The translations under genes and the position numbers were made by a program. This document shows positions 51,524-59,953 of a stretch of 64,000 nt of DNA, in pieces; the first letter of the stretch is position 1, and each line of letters starts with the position of its first letter. This stretch comes from JAYOEY01 sp038116945. Lineage in GTDB: Bacteria; Pseudomonadota; Alphaproteobacteria; MPNO01; UBA2964. The stretch is from positions 1 through 64,000 of the forward strand of contig JAYOEY010000003.1 of NCBI GenBank assembly GCA_038116945.1. The letters are read 5' to 3'. The notes beneath the pieces were generated by a model, which saw only the letters and a list, made by a program, of their open reading frames with translations, had not been told where the DNA came from and ran no database searches.

Positions 51524-54505
51524 TTGGACCCGTCTGCAAAGAATATATGGTTCGACGTCGAACAATTGCCTGCTCCGGCAGACCCGGGCGCCCTTGAAAC
51601 CGGGTTTCAGAGATGGCTGGACGCGGCGGAACGTACGGGGGAACAATCGGTTGGCGATTTCGCACGGGCAACCGCCGCGGATCCCGCATGGACAAGACTG
51701 CTCGGCGCCGTCTTCGGCAACAGCCCGTTCCTGACGCAGTGCGCCGCCGTCGATCCGCAACATACGATGGAGCTTCTGGAGCGGGGGCCGGATCGGACAT
51801 TCGCGGAAATTCTGGGCGCGGTTCAGGCTCCTGAACTGGCCGCGGCGGGACCGGCAGAAGTAGGCCAGATGCTGCGTCGGAGCCGCCGACGCGCTGCACT
51901 CACGACCGCACTGGCGGATATCGCTGGCGTGTGGACCGATGAAGCCGTAACCGGCGCCCTGAGCCGTTTCGCCTGCGCCGCGCTCGATACCGCTGTCGCC
52001 GCAATGCTGCGCGACGGCCACGAGAGCGGCGAACTCTGCCTGCCGAATCCGGAAACGCCGCAGATGGGCAGCGGGTTCATCGTCCTCGGCATGGGAAAGC
52101 TCGGCGCGGGCGAGTTGAACTATTCCAGCGACGTCGATCTGATCCTCCTGTTCGACGGCGAACGCGTTCCTTACGCGGGGACGAAATCGCCCCAGGAATA
52201 CTTCACCCGCTTTGCGCGCCGCCTGTGCCGTCTGCTGGAGGAACGGACCGGCGACGGGTACGTGTTCCGGACGGACCTGAGGCTCCGGCCGGATCCGGGT
52301 TCCACGCCGCCGGCGATGTCGGTGCTTGCCGCCGAAATCTATTACGAAAGCACCGGCCAGAACTGGGAACGCGCCGCCATGATCAAGGCGTTGCCAGTGG
52401 CGGGCGATATCGCCGCCGGCGAAGAATTCCTGCGCTCTCTTACGCCCTTTGTCTGGCGGCGCAGTCTGGATTTCGCGGCAATCGACGACATCCATTCGAT
52501 CAAGCGCCAGATCAACGCCCACCGCGGCAGAGACGGAATCGCCGTCCCCGGGCACAACGTGAAGCTGGGACGCGGCGGCATACGCGAGATCGAGTTCTTT
52601 ACCCAGACGCAACAGCTCATATGGGGCGGGCGCGATCCGACATTGCGGCAACGGAAAACATGCGAGGCGCTGGCGGCGCTGGTCGCGGCCGGCCACGTCG
52701 AACCCGAAGTCGCCGATGCGCTGATCGAGGATTACTGGTTTCTGCGCAAGACCGAACACCGGCTGCAGATGATCGACGACCAGCAGACGCATGAACTGCC
52801 GGAAGATCCCGACAGGCTGGAGAAGTTCGCGATCTTCATGGGCATGTCGGCGGAAGGCCGCAACGGTTTTCCGGAGCGGACAAGCGCCGTTCTTCATCGG
52901 GTCGAGGACCATTTCGGCGGGCTGTTCGACGACTCGCCCGATCTCGGCGGACCGGGGACCCTGGTCTTCACTGGCGGCGAGGACCATCCGGACACAATTC
53001 GGACGCTGGAATCGCTGGGTTTCAGAGACCCGACGGCGGCGTCGGCGACCATACGCAACTGGCATCACGGACGATACAACGCAACGCGCAGCACGCGCGC
53101 GAGGGAACTCCTGACCGAGTTGATGCCCGGTCTGCTGGAGGCGTTCTCGAGGACTCTCAACCCGGATCGCGCGCTGCTCGGGTTCAACGATTTTCTGTCC
53201 GGTCTGCCCGCCGGGGTGCAGCTGTTCTCTCTTTTTCATTCGAATCCCGCCTACCTCGAACTTCTTGCGGAAATCATGGGAAGCGCGCCGCGGATCGCCG
53301 ACATGCTGCGTCACCACCCGATCCTGCTCGATGCGGTTCTCGAAGCGGATTTTTTCGAACCTGTCCCTCCGGCGGAACAGCTGGAGAACGAAGCGGCGCA
53401 GGCCATTCGATACAAGGCCCGGGATTTTCAGGACATTCTCGACATCGTTCGCCGGCATACGAGCGACCGGAAGTTCCAGATTGGGGTCCATATTCTCCGG
53501 GGCAGGACCTCACCGGAAGAATCCGGACGCGCGCTCTCGGATATCGCAGACACCGCATTGCGGACGATGTACCCGGCCGTGCTCCGGGAATTCGCATCGG
53601 CTCACGGCGCCATTCCGGAAAGCCAGATGGCCGTTGTCGCCCTGGGCAAGCTGGGAGGAAGAGAACTTACCGTGGGATCCGACCTGGATCTTCTGTTCGT
53701 CTATCGCGACAGCGACAACCAGTCCGACGGGAAAAGACCGCTCGCGCCGATCCCGTATTTTACGAGATTCGGCCAACGTTATCTGAGTGCGCTCACCTCG
53801 CCGACAGCGGAAGGAATCCTGTACGACGTGGACATGCGGCTGCGCCCGTCCGGCAATGCCGGTCCGCTTGCCACGTCGTTCAACGCCTTCATGAAATATC
53901 ACGCCGAAGCCGCCTGGACCTGGGAGCGCATGGCCCTGACCCGGGCGCGAATCGTCGTTGGCGAAGGAGAATTCAAAAACGAACTGGGCGCGGCCATTCG
54001 CAACATCCTGACGGAGCCTCGTGAGCCGGATGCGCTGCTGCGGGACGTCGCCGACATGAGAGCGCGGATCGAACGCGATCGAAAATCCTGCGGAGACTGG
54101 GACATCAAGAACCGGCGGGGCGGGCTTATCGACATCGAATTCATCGCCCAGTACCTGCAATTACGGCACGGCACGGAGAACCCGGCCGTTCTGTCACCGA
54201 ACACCACTGAAGCCCTTCAACGTCTGAGCGACTCCGGGTTTCTGGATCGTGCCGTGGCCTCCACCCTTATCGATGCGATGCGGTTATGGCGAAATCTTCA
54301 GGGTGTCCTGCGCCTCAGCGTCGGCGACGATTTCGACGAGGCTGTCGCCAGCGAAGATACGCGCGCGATGCTGGCGCGCGGGTGCGCCATGGAAAGCTTC
54401 GACGAACTAAACCGGACCGTCTCCGATCAGACTGACCGGTGTCGCGACATTTTCCGGAAAATCGTCGAAGGCCCCGCGGCAAAGCTGGAACCGCGGGAAA
54501 CCTGA
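51524..54505 (+). CDS. glnE: Bifunctional glutamine-synthetase adenylyltransferase/deadenylase
   Basis: The 993-residue GlnE has two nucleotidyltransferase domains: GELNYSSDVDLILLFDGE in the N-terminal (deadenylating) half and VGSDLDLLFVYRD in the C-terminal (adenylating) half. It regulates glutamine synthetase in response to PII and glutamine. The start appears to be TTG at 51524, as no in-frame ATG is near; annotation of the N-terminus is uncertain. The gene has no frameshift. Confidence 0.95.
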   Translation: MDPSAKNIWFDVEQLPAPADPGALETGFQRWLDAAERTGEQSVGDFARATAADPAWTRLLGAVFGNSPFLTQCAAVDPQHTMELLERGPDRTFAEILGAVQAPELAAAGPAEVGQMLRRSRRRAALTTALADIAGVWTDEAVTGALSRFACAALDTAVAAMLRDGHESGELCLPNPETPQMGSGFIVLGMGKLGAGELNYSSDVDLILLFDGERVPYAGTKSPQEYFTRFARRLCRLLEERTGDGYVFRTDLRLRPDPGSTPPAMSVLAAEIYYESTGQNWERAAMIKALPVAGDIAAGEEFLRSLTPFVWRRSLDFAAIDDIHSIKRQINAHRGRDGIAVPGHNVKLGRGGIREIEFFTQTQQLIWGGRDPTLRQRKTCEALAALVAAGHVEPEVADALIEDYWFLRKTEHRLQMIDDQQTHELPEDPDRLEKFAIFMGMSAEGRNGFPERTSAVLHRVEDHFGGLFDDSPDLGGPGTLVFTGGEDHPDTIRTLESLGFRDPTAASATIRNWHHGRYNATRSTRARELLTELMPGLLEAFSRTLNPDRALLGFNDFLSGLPAGVQLFSLFHSNPAYLELLAEIMGSAPRIADMLRHHPILLDAVLEADFFEPVPPAEQLENEAAQAIRYKARDFQDILDIVRRHTSDRKFQIGVHILRGRTSPEESGRALSDIADTALRTMYPAVLREFASAHGAIPESQMAVVALGKLGGRELTVGSDLDLLFVYRDSDNQSDGKRPLAPIPYFTRFGQRYLSALTSPTAEGILYDVDMRLRPSGNAGPLATSFNAFMKYHAEAAWTWERMALTRARIVVGEGEFKNELGAAIRNILTEPREPDALLRDVADMRARIERDRKSCGDWDIKNRRGGLIDIEFIAQYLQLRHGTENPAVLSPNTTEALQRLSDSGFLDRAVASTLIDAMRLWRNLQGVLRLSVGDDFDEAVASEDTRAMLARGCAMESFDELNRTVSDQTDRCRDIFRKIVEGPAAKLEPRET

Positions 54506-54601
54506 TCGACCGTTGCGGATACGGGAACGATCGTGACAACATCCGTACATATCAACGATATCCAGCCCGGACGACATCCGGTACAGGGAGGAGAGCCATT
54601 C

Positions 54602-55717
54602 ATGCCGGAAGCCAACGGGTTCAGGGAAATCGCCTATATCGACTGCAAGGGCGGAGGACAGGTCGTCGTTGACGGAACGACCTGCTATGTCGGCCACACG
54701 ACAGGACCGGAGGCAACAACGATCTTCGACGTGTCGGATCCTGCCAACCCGAAACAGATCGCCCAGCTTCAATGCCAGCATCAGGGCGTGCATGCCCACA
54801 AGGTACGGGTGCAAAACGGGCTGATGCTCACCAATTACGAATCGAAGCATTACGCGGGCGAACCGGACGCGGGATTCCAGGGCGGCCTGAACATCTTCGA
54901 TGTCAGCGACCCGTCAAAACCGGAAAACATATGCTTCTGGCCATGCGACCAGAGCGGCGTCCATCGCTTCACCTTCGACGGGCGTTACGCCTACATCTCG
55001 CCGGAACTCGAGGGCTATATCGGCAATATCGTGATGATCCTCGACCTCAAGGATCCCAGGAATCCGGTCGAGGTCGGCCGCTGGCACATGCCTGGCCAGC
55101 ATCTCGCCGGCGGCGAGACGCCGACCTGGGAAAAGGACGCGCATCGGTGCCATCATCCGATCCGGCTCGACAACCATCTCTACACCAGCTACTGGCACGG
55201 CGGGCTGGTGATCCTCAATATCGACGACATGGCGAACCCGAAATTCGTTTCGGGGCTCGACTGGAGCCCGCCCTTCCCCTTCCCCACCCACACCTGTCTC
55301 CCGATCCCGTTCGAGATCCAGGGAGAACGCTGGATGGTGGTAGCGGACGAGGACGCCGGCAAGCTCTGGGACGACGCGCCGGGCGCGATGCTGTGGATGG
55401 TCTGCGTCAGCGATCTTGAGAATCCCGTGCCGGTTTCGACGGTGCAGCTCGACGACGGGCCGCGGCCGATCCGCTCGGGCTGCCACCAGCCGGCCGAGGA
55501 CGTGAAGGGCACGGAAATTCCCTGCGCCTGGTTCGCCAAGGGGCTGCAGATGGTGGACATTTCCGATCCCTACAACATGCATGTCGTGGCGTCGTTCCAG
55601 CCCGACGTACCCCAGGGATCCAAGCAGGTTCTCAGCAACGACGTCTGCTGGGACGACCGGGGACTGATCTATCTGGTGGACCGCGACCGCGGGCTGAACA
55701 TCGTCGAACGCATCTGA
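54602..55717 (+). CDS. LVIVD-repeat beta-propeller-like protein
   Basis: The 371-residue protein has repeats of the type TTIFDVSDPANPKQIAQLQ, LNIFDVSDPSKPENI, VMILDLKDPRNPVEVGRW, LVILNIDDMANPKFVSG and LQMVDISDPYNMHVV, the LVIVD pattern. No signal peptide is visible, so it is cytosolic. A strong GGGAGGAG ribosome site 8 bases before the ATG at 54602 fixes the start, against a GTG at 54533. It sits with a YciI gene between glnE and bcp. Confidence 0.8.
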   Translation: MPEANGFREIAYIDCKGGGQVVVDGTTCYVGHTTGPEATTIFDVSDPANPKQIAQLQCQHQGVHAHKVRVQNGLMLTNYESKHYAGEPDAGFQGGLNIFDVSDPSKPENICFWPCDQSGVHRFTFDGRYAYISPELEGYIGNIVMILDLKDPRNPVEVGRWHMPGQHLAGGETPTWEKDAHRCHHPIRLDNHLYTSYWHGGLVILNIDDMANPKFVSGLDWSPPFPFPTHTCLPIPFEIQGERWMVVADEDAGKLWDDAPGAMLWMVCVSDLENPVPVSTVQLDDGPRPIRSGCHQPAEDVKGTEIPCAWFAKGLQMVDISDPYNMHVVASFQPDVPQGSKQVLSNDVCWDDRGLIYLVDRDRGLNIVERI

Positions 55718-55746
55718 ACGCCAACCGAACGCAAAAGGAGCAAAGA

Positions 55747-56127
55747 ATGGCGCTTACCGCAAAACAGGTCGAAGAGCTGCATGCCAAAATGCTGCACAAG
55801 AAGCTCTACATCATTTTCTCCGAACCGACCGACAAGACAGGCGACCGGCGGAAAATCTTCCCCAAGCACATCGCCTATCAGCTGGAGATCGAAAGAAAGG
55901 GCATCCTGTTTGCGGCCGGCCCGTTCGTCGATGCGAAGGGCAAGCCGCAGGGACCCGGCATGATCGTCGTGCGCGCGAAAAACATGGCGGAAGCCAAGCG
56001 CATTGCCGATGGCGACCCGTTCCACAGGCAGGGCTACCGGAAGTACCGGATTCAGGCATGGCAGGTGAACGAGGGCGGCTTCAACCTCCACGTCAAGTTC
56101 TCCGACGGCAGCTTCACGCTGGACTGA
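55747..56127 (+). CDS. YciI-family protein
   Basis: The 126-residue protein has LYIIFSEPTDK, HIAYQLEIERKGILFAAGPF and GMIVVRAKNMAEAKRIADGDPFHRQGYRKYRI (in part), with the conserved His and Asp of YciI. Family members act as small hydrolases or dehydrochlorinase-like enzymes. AAAGGAG precedes the ATG. Genes on both sides are on the same strand and closely spaced. Confidence 0.85.
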   Translation: MALTAKQVEELHAKMLHKKLYIIFSEPTDKTGDRRKIFPKHIAYQLEIERKGILFAAGPFVDAKGKPQGPGMIVVRAKNMAEAKRIADGDPFHRQGYRKYRIQAWQVNEGGFNLHVKFSDGSFTLD

Positions 56128-56138
56128 CGGGCGAGACA

Positions 56139-56603
56139 ATGACGGTAGATGTCGGAGACCGCGCGCCGGTATTTTCCGGAGCGACGGATGGCGGCGGCTC
56201 GGTTTCGCTCAAGGAGCTGAAAGGACGCAAGATCGTCCTCTATTTCTATCCGAAGGATTCGACGCCGGGCTGCACGACGGAGGCGTGCGGTTTCCGCGAC
56301 GCGTTGCCGGACTTCTCGAAGATCGATGCGGAAATCCTGGGCGTATCGCGCGACAGCGTGAAACGACACGACAACTTCAAGGCCAAATACGAGCTGCCCT
56401 TCAGGCTGGTTGCCGACGAGGACGGGTCGATCTGCGAGGCCTACGGCGTCTGGGTCGAGAAGATGAATTACGGGCGCAAATACATGGGTATCGAGCGCTC
56501 GACCTTTCTGATCGACGAAAAGGGAAAGATCGCACAGGTCTGGCGCAAGGTACGCGTCAAAGGCCATGTCGAGGCCGTGCTGGAAGCGGCAAGGGCGCTC
56601 TGA
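56139..56603 (+). CDS. bcp: Thioredoxin-dependent peroxiredoxin Bcp
   Basis: The 154-residue peroxiredoxin has the peroxidatic Cys and a resolving Cys in YPKDSTPGCTTEACGFRD (about residues 37-54), and the structural motif GIERSTFLIDEKGKI. It reduces peroxides with thioredoxin. The stop overlaps the proposed CTG start of the next gene (CTGA). Confidence 0.95.
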   Translation: MTVDVGDRAPVFSGATDGGGSVSLKELKGRKIVLYFYPKDSTPGCTTEACGFRDALPDFSKIDAEILGVSRDSVKRHDNFKAKYELPFRLVADEDGSICEAYGVWVEKMNYGRKYMGIERSTFLIDEKGKIAQVWRKVRVKGHVEAVLEAARAL

Positions 56604-57412
56604 CGGAACCGCCGAATACCGGACTGGCCACGACTGCAGAGTCCGTTCTCCGGACTGCCGATCCGGAACGGAAAGCGGAGCAGGCGCGCGAGCTCGCGAA
56701 TTCGTGGACCTGTGGCGAAATTCCGGTTGTCGGAACGGCCTCTCCTCCCGATCGTCCGGCCCGTCCTGCGAGTCCCGAATTGCGCCCGCCGCGCGACATG
56801 CCGAAACGCGGCAAGGCCCGCAGCGACGCCGGGCGGATCGCGTTGCTGCATGCGCTCGCCCACATCGAATTTAACGCCATCGATCTCGCCTGCGACCTGA
56901 TCGCGCGCTTCGCAGATAACGGCCTGCCGCGTGCATTCTACGACGACTGGGTCGTCGTCGCGGGAGAAGAGGCGCTCCATTTTACGCTGCTGTCGGAACG
57001 GCTGCGTACGCTCGGCAGCCATTACGGCGCGCTGCCGGCGCATGACGGGCTGTGGGAGGCGGCGGAACAGACCCGGCACGATCTGTACGCCCGCCTGGCG
57101 ATCGTACCGCTGGTGCTCGAAGCGCGCGGCCTCGACGTCACGCCGGCAATGATCCGGAACCTCGAAGGCGCCGGCGACATGGAAAGCACCGCCATCCTGC
57201 AAAGGATTTACGAGGACGAGATCGGTCACGTCGCGGCCGGCGAGCGCTGGTTTCGCTGGCTGTGCCAACGCGACGGTCTCGATCCCGTCGATACCTATCA
57301 CCGGCTTGTCCGGACGCATTTCCGCGGCCGGCTCAAACCGCCATTCAATCTGGCGGCGCGGTCGGCCGCGGGTTTCGGTGCCGAATATTACGATCCGCTG
57401 GCTGAAGGTTGA
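56600..57412 (+). CDS. DUF455-family ferritin-like protein, probable CTG start
   Basis: The 270-residue product has a ferritin-like helical core with ALAHIEFNAIDLACDLIARF (Glu/His), VAGEEALHFTLLSERL (Glu-Glu-His) and RIYEDEIGHVAAGERWF, which provides a diiron ligand set. The N-terminal part TAESVLRTADPERKAEQAREL matches the family's usual start. No ATG, GTG or TTG precedes it in frame downstream of bcp; CTG at 56600 overlaps the bcp stop as CTGA. Function unknown; proposed links are to diiron oxidases. Confidence 0.8.
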   Translation: MTEPPNTGLATTAESVLRTADPERKAEQARELANSWTCGEIPVVGTASPPDRPARPASPELRPPRDMPKRGKARSDAGRIALLHALAHIEFNAIDLACDLIARFADNGLPRAFYDDWVVVAGEEALHFTLLSERLRTLGSHYGALPAHDGLWEAAEQTRHDLYARLAIVPLVLEARGLDVTPAMIRNLEGAGDMESTAILQRIYEDEIGHVAAGERWFRWLCQRDGLDPVDTYHRLVRTHFRGRLKPPFNLAARSAAGFGAEYYDPLAEG

Positions 57413-57484
57413 CCTAAAATCATGGCCCATGTTTAGATTGGGTCATCACTTTATTTTCTACATCGATTCGGCTAGAATTTCGTC

Positions 57485-58429
57485 ATGTCGCGTCCCCTTC
57501 GCCTCGAATTCGCCGGTGCGCTGTATTACATCACGGCGCGGGGCAATGCCGGCCAGCCGCTATTTACGGATATTGAAGACGGAAAGCGGTTTGCCGACAT
57601 GCTCGGCCGGGAGATCGCTCAGCAGCGATGGATTTGCCACTCCTTCTGCCTGCTGGAGGATCACTACCATCTGCTGATCGAAACCCCGGAGCCCGGGCTC
57701 GCGCGCGGCATGGCGCGCCTGAACATGACCTACTCGCAGTGGTTCGGCCGCCGCCACAAACGACGCGGCCACCTGTTCGAAGGGCGTTATCACGCCAAGG
57801 TCGTTGAAAAGGAACTGTGGCTGCTGCCGCTATGTCGCCACATCGTGCTCAACCCGGTCCGGACCGAAGCTGTTCTCCGCGCTGACCTCTGGCGCTGGTC
57901 GAGCTACCGCCCGTTGGCGGGAGAAGACAGCCCATGGCCCTGGCTCCATACCGGTGAGGTGCTGCGCCGGCTCGATGACGAAACGGGAGAAACCTGGAAG
58001 CACTATGTCTCCCTGGGGGTGGGCGCTCCGTCGCCATGGCGGGAACTGCGCGGCGGGCATTACCTCGGAAGCGAGTCGTTTCTTGCAGGACTGGCCGGAA
58101 TGATCGACGGAAAACCGCTCGATCAGGTGCCATCGACCGCCGCCGACCCGCTGCGCCCGACGCGCGACCAGGTCATTCGGGCGGTCGCCGATATGTGCGG
58201 ACTGTCGCGCGCCGCCCTGCCCGACCGCAGGACAAATCCGGACGCTTTCCGCGCCGTCGCCTATCTGCTGCGCCGCGCCGCCAATATCCCGCTCAGGGAC
58301 GTCGCGGCGATGGGCGATGTTTCGCAGGGCCGCATTTCACAAATTCAAAGGGAAATCGAGGATGCCGGCGGTCTGGCCCGGGCGCTGCCCTGGGCCGCGG
58401 CTCTCGACGAAAAATTCCTTAAGCGCTGA
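57485..58429 (+). mobile_element. REP-associated (RAYT-type) Y1 transposase homologue, catalytic Tyr replaced by His
   Basis: The 314-residue protein has the N-terminal YYITARGN, the HUH-type motif LEDHYHLLIE (H60, H62), and the RAYT pattern GHLFEGRYHAKVV and LCRHIVLNPVR. In relatives the last motif reads RYIHLNPVR with Tyr as nucleophile; here it is His119 (CAC). The C-terminus has a DnaA-type helix-turn-helix (LRDVAAMGDVSQGRISQIQREIE). No inverted repeats flank the gene. It is probably domesticated or inactive for strand cleavage. It lies between the DUF455 and BolA genes and is convergent with the latter (4-base gap). Confidence 0.8.
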
Positions 58430-58433
58430 ACTG

Positions 58434-58757
58434 TCAGGATGCGGCGGTCTTGCTTCCGCCCATGCAGTCTGGCGACTCCATGATCGCGCCGCCGCGCTTC
58501 GCCCATTCATCGGGCGTATGCGCCTGTATCGACAGAGCGTGAACCGGCCCGGCAAGCTCGTCCGCCAGCGTCGCGTTGACCGCCTGGTGGCGCGCAACAA
58601 GCCGTTTGCCGTCGAACGCATCCGACACCACCACGACCTTGAAATGGGTTTCCGAATTCGGAGGCACGCTGTGCATATGGCTTTCGTTCATCACCGCCAG
58701 ATGCGACGGCGCGAAAGCGTGCGCCAGTTTCGTCTCTATCGTTTGCTGGACGATCAT
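58434..58757 (-). CDS. BolA-family protein
   Basis: The 107-residue protein has the BolA fold with LAVMNESHMHSVPPNSETHFKVVVVSDAFDGKRLVARHQAVN (in part), which includes the conserved His that binds [2Fe-2S] with a monothiol glutaredoxin. The ATG at 58757 has an AGGGAG site 8 bases upstream. It is downstream of prfB on the same strand. Confidence 0.92.
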   Translation of the reverse strand: MIVQQTIETKLAHAFAPSHLAVMNESHMHSVPPNSETHFKVVVVSDAFDGKRLVARHQAVNATLADELAGPVHALSIQAHTPDEWAKRGGAIMESPDCMGGSKTAAS

Positions 58758-58762
58758 GCCGA

Positions 58763-59888
58763 TCACTCCCTGTGTTCCTCGAGCCCGCTTCCGGCCACCC
58801 GCTGAGCGAGCGACGCCGCCATAAACTGATCCAGATCGCCATCGAGCACCGCCTGCGTGTTGCTGGTCTCGACGTCGGTCCGCAGATCCTTGACCATCTG
58901 ATAGGGCTGCAGCACATAAGACCGGATCTGATGCCCCCAGCCAATCTCCGTCTTGGCCTCGAATTCCGCCTGAGCGGCATCCTCGCGCTTCTGCAGTTCA
59001 AGCTCGTACAGGCGCGCCCTCAGCATGTCGAACGCCGCCGCGCGATTGCGGTGCTGAGACCGGTCGTTCTGGCACTGAACCACTATGCCGGTCGGCAGAT
59101 GGGTAATGCGGATGGCGCTGTCGGTCTTGTTGACGTGCTGTCCGCCCGCGCCCGAAGCGCGATAGGTATCGATACGAAGATCCTTTTCCTCGTACTGAAC
59201 CTCGATCGTGTCGTCGATAACGGGATAGACCCATACGCTGGAAAAACTCGTGTGCCGCCGCGCCGCGGAATCGTATGGCGAGATGCGCACCAGCCGATGA
59301 ACGCCGCTTTCGGTCTTGAGCCAGCCATAGGCGTTGAACCCGACGATCCTGATGGTCGCGGACTTGAGCCCCGCTTCTTCTCCGGGACTTTCTTCCAGCC
59401 ATTCGACCTTGTACCCGTGCGCCTCCGCCCAGCGCACATACATGCGGGACAGCATCTGCGCCCAGTCCTGCGATTCGGTGCCTCCGGCGCCCGCATGGAT
59501 TTCAAGGAAGCAGTCGTTGTTGTCAGCCTCTCCTGACAGCAGGGATTCGAGCTCTCGCTTGGCGGCCTCGTCGCGCAGCGCGACGAGCATCCCGTGCCCT
59601 TCGTTCTGGCTTTCCGCATCCTCCTCAGCCTCACCGAGTTCAATCAGCGTCGCCGCATCGTCGAGGTCCTGCTCCATCCGTCTGACGGAGCCGATCGACT
59701 GATCGAGTTGGGTTCGTTCGCGCATGATCTTCTGCGCGCGTTCCTGATCGGACCAGAGGTCGGGATTCTCGGTTTCGGCGTTCAGCTCATCCAGACGCCG
59801 GAGCGCATTTTCCCAGTCAAAGATGCCTCCTCAGCAGCGCCAGCGACTGCTTGATTTCATCGACCAATGCCTGGGATTCGGCACGCAT
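58763..59888 (-). CDS. prfB: Peptide chain release factor 2 with programmed +1 frameshift
   Basis: A short first frame (ATG at 59888, 23 codons, ending ...LLRRHL then TGA at 59819-59817) continues after a +1 shift into a 351-codon second frame starting DWENALRRLDELNAE. The product is 374 residues and has the GGQ motif (ASGAGGQHVNKTDSAIRITHL) and the codon-recognition segment ISPYDSAARRHTSF. The Phe of the E. coli SPF motif is Tyr here, as I recall for alphaproteobacterial RF2. It lies downstream of PBP1A on the same strand. Confidence 0.95.
59816..59831 (-). promoter_or_regulatory. prfB programmed +1 frameshift site
   Basis: On the minus strand the sequence reads AGGAGG CAT CTT TGA C: an internal Shine-Dalgarno sequence, a CTT slippery codon, the in-frame UGA and a C (the least efficient stop context). 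This is the canonical autoregulatory signal by which low RF2 raises frameshifting. Confidence 0.95.
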
Positions 59889-59953
59889 GGGAACCATCCT
59901 GTTTCTGAACTTGAACCGTCGCCGTTCACCCAACGAAGTGAACGACAGGGTTT

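Noticed and set aside
59817..59819. Stop codon inside prfB as evidence for a pseudogene
   Set aside because: The site has the standard programmed +1 frameshift signal and the downstream frame is intact.
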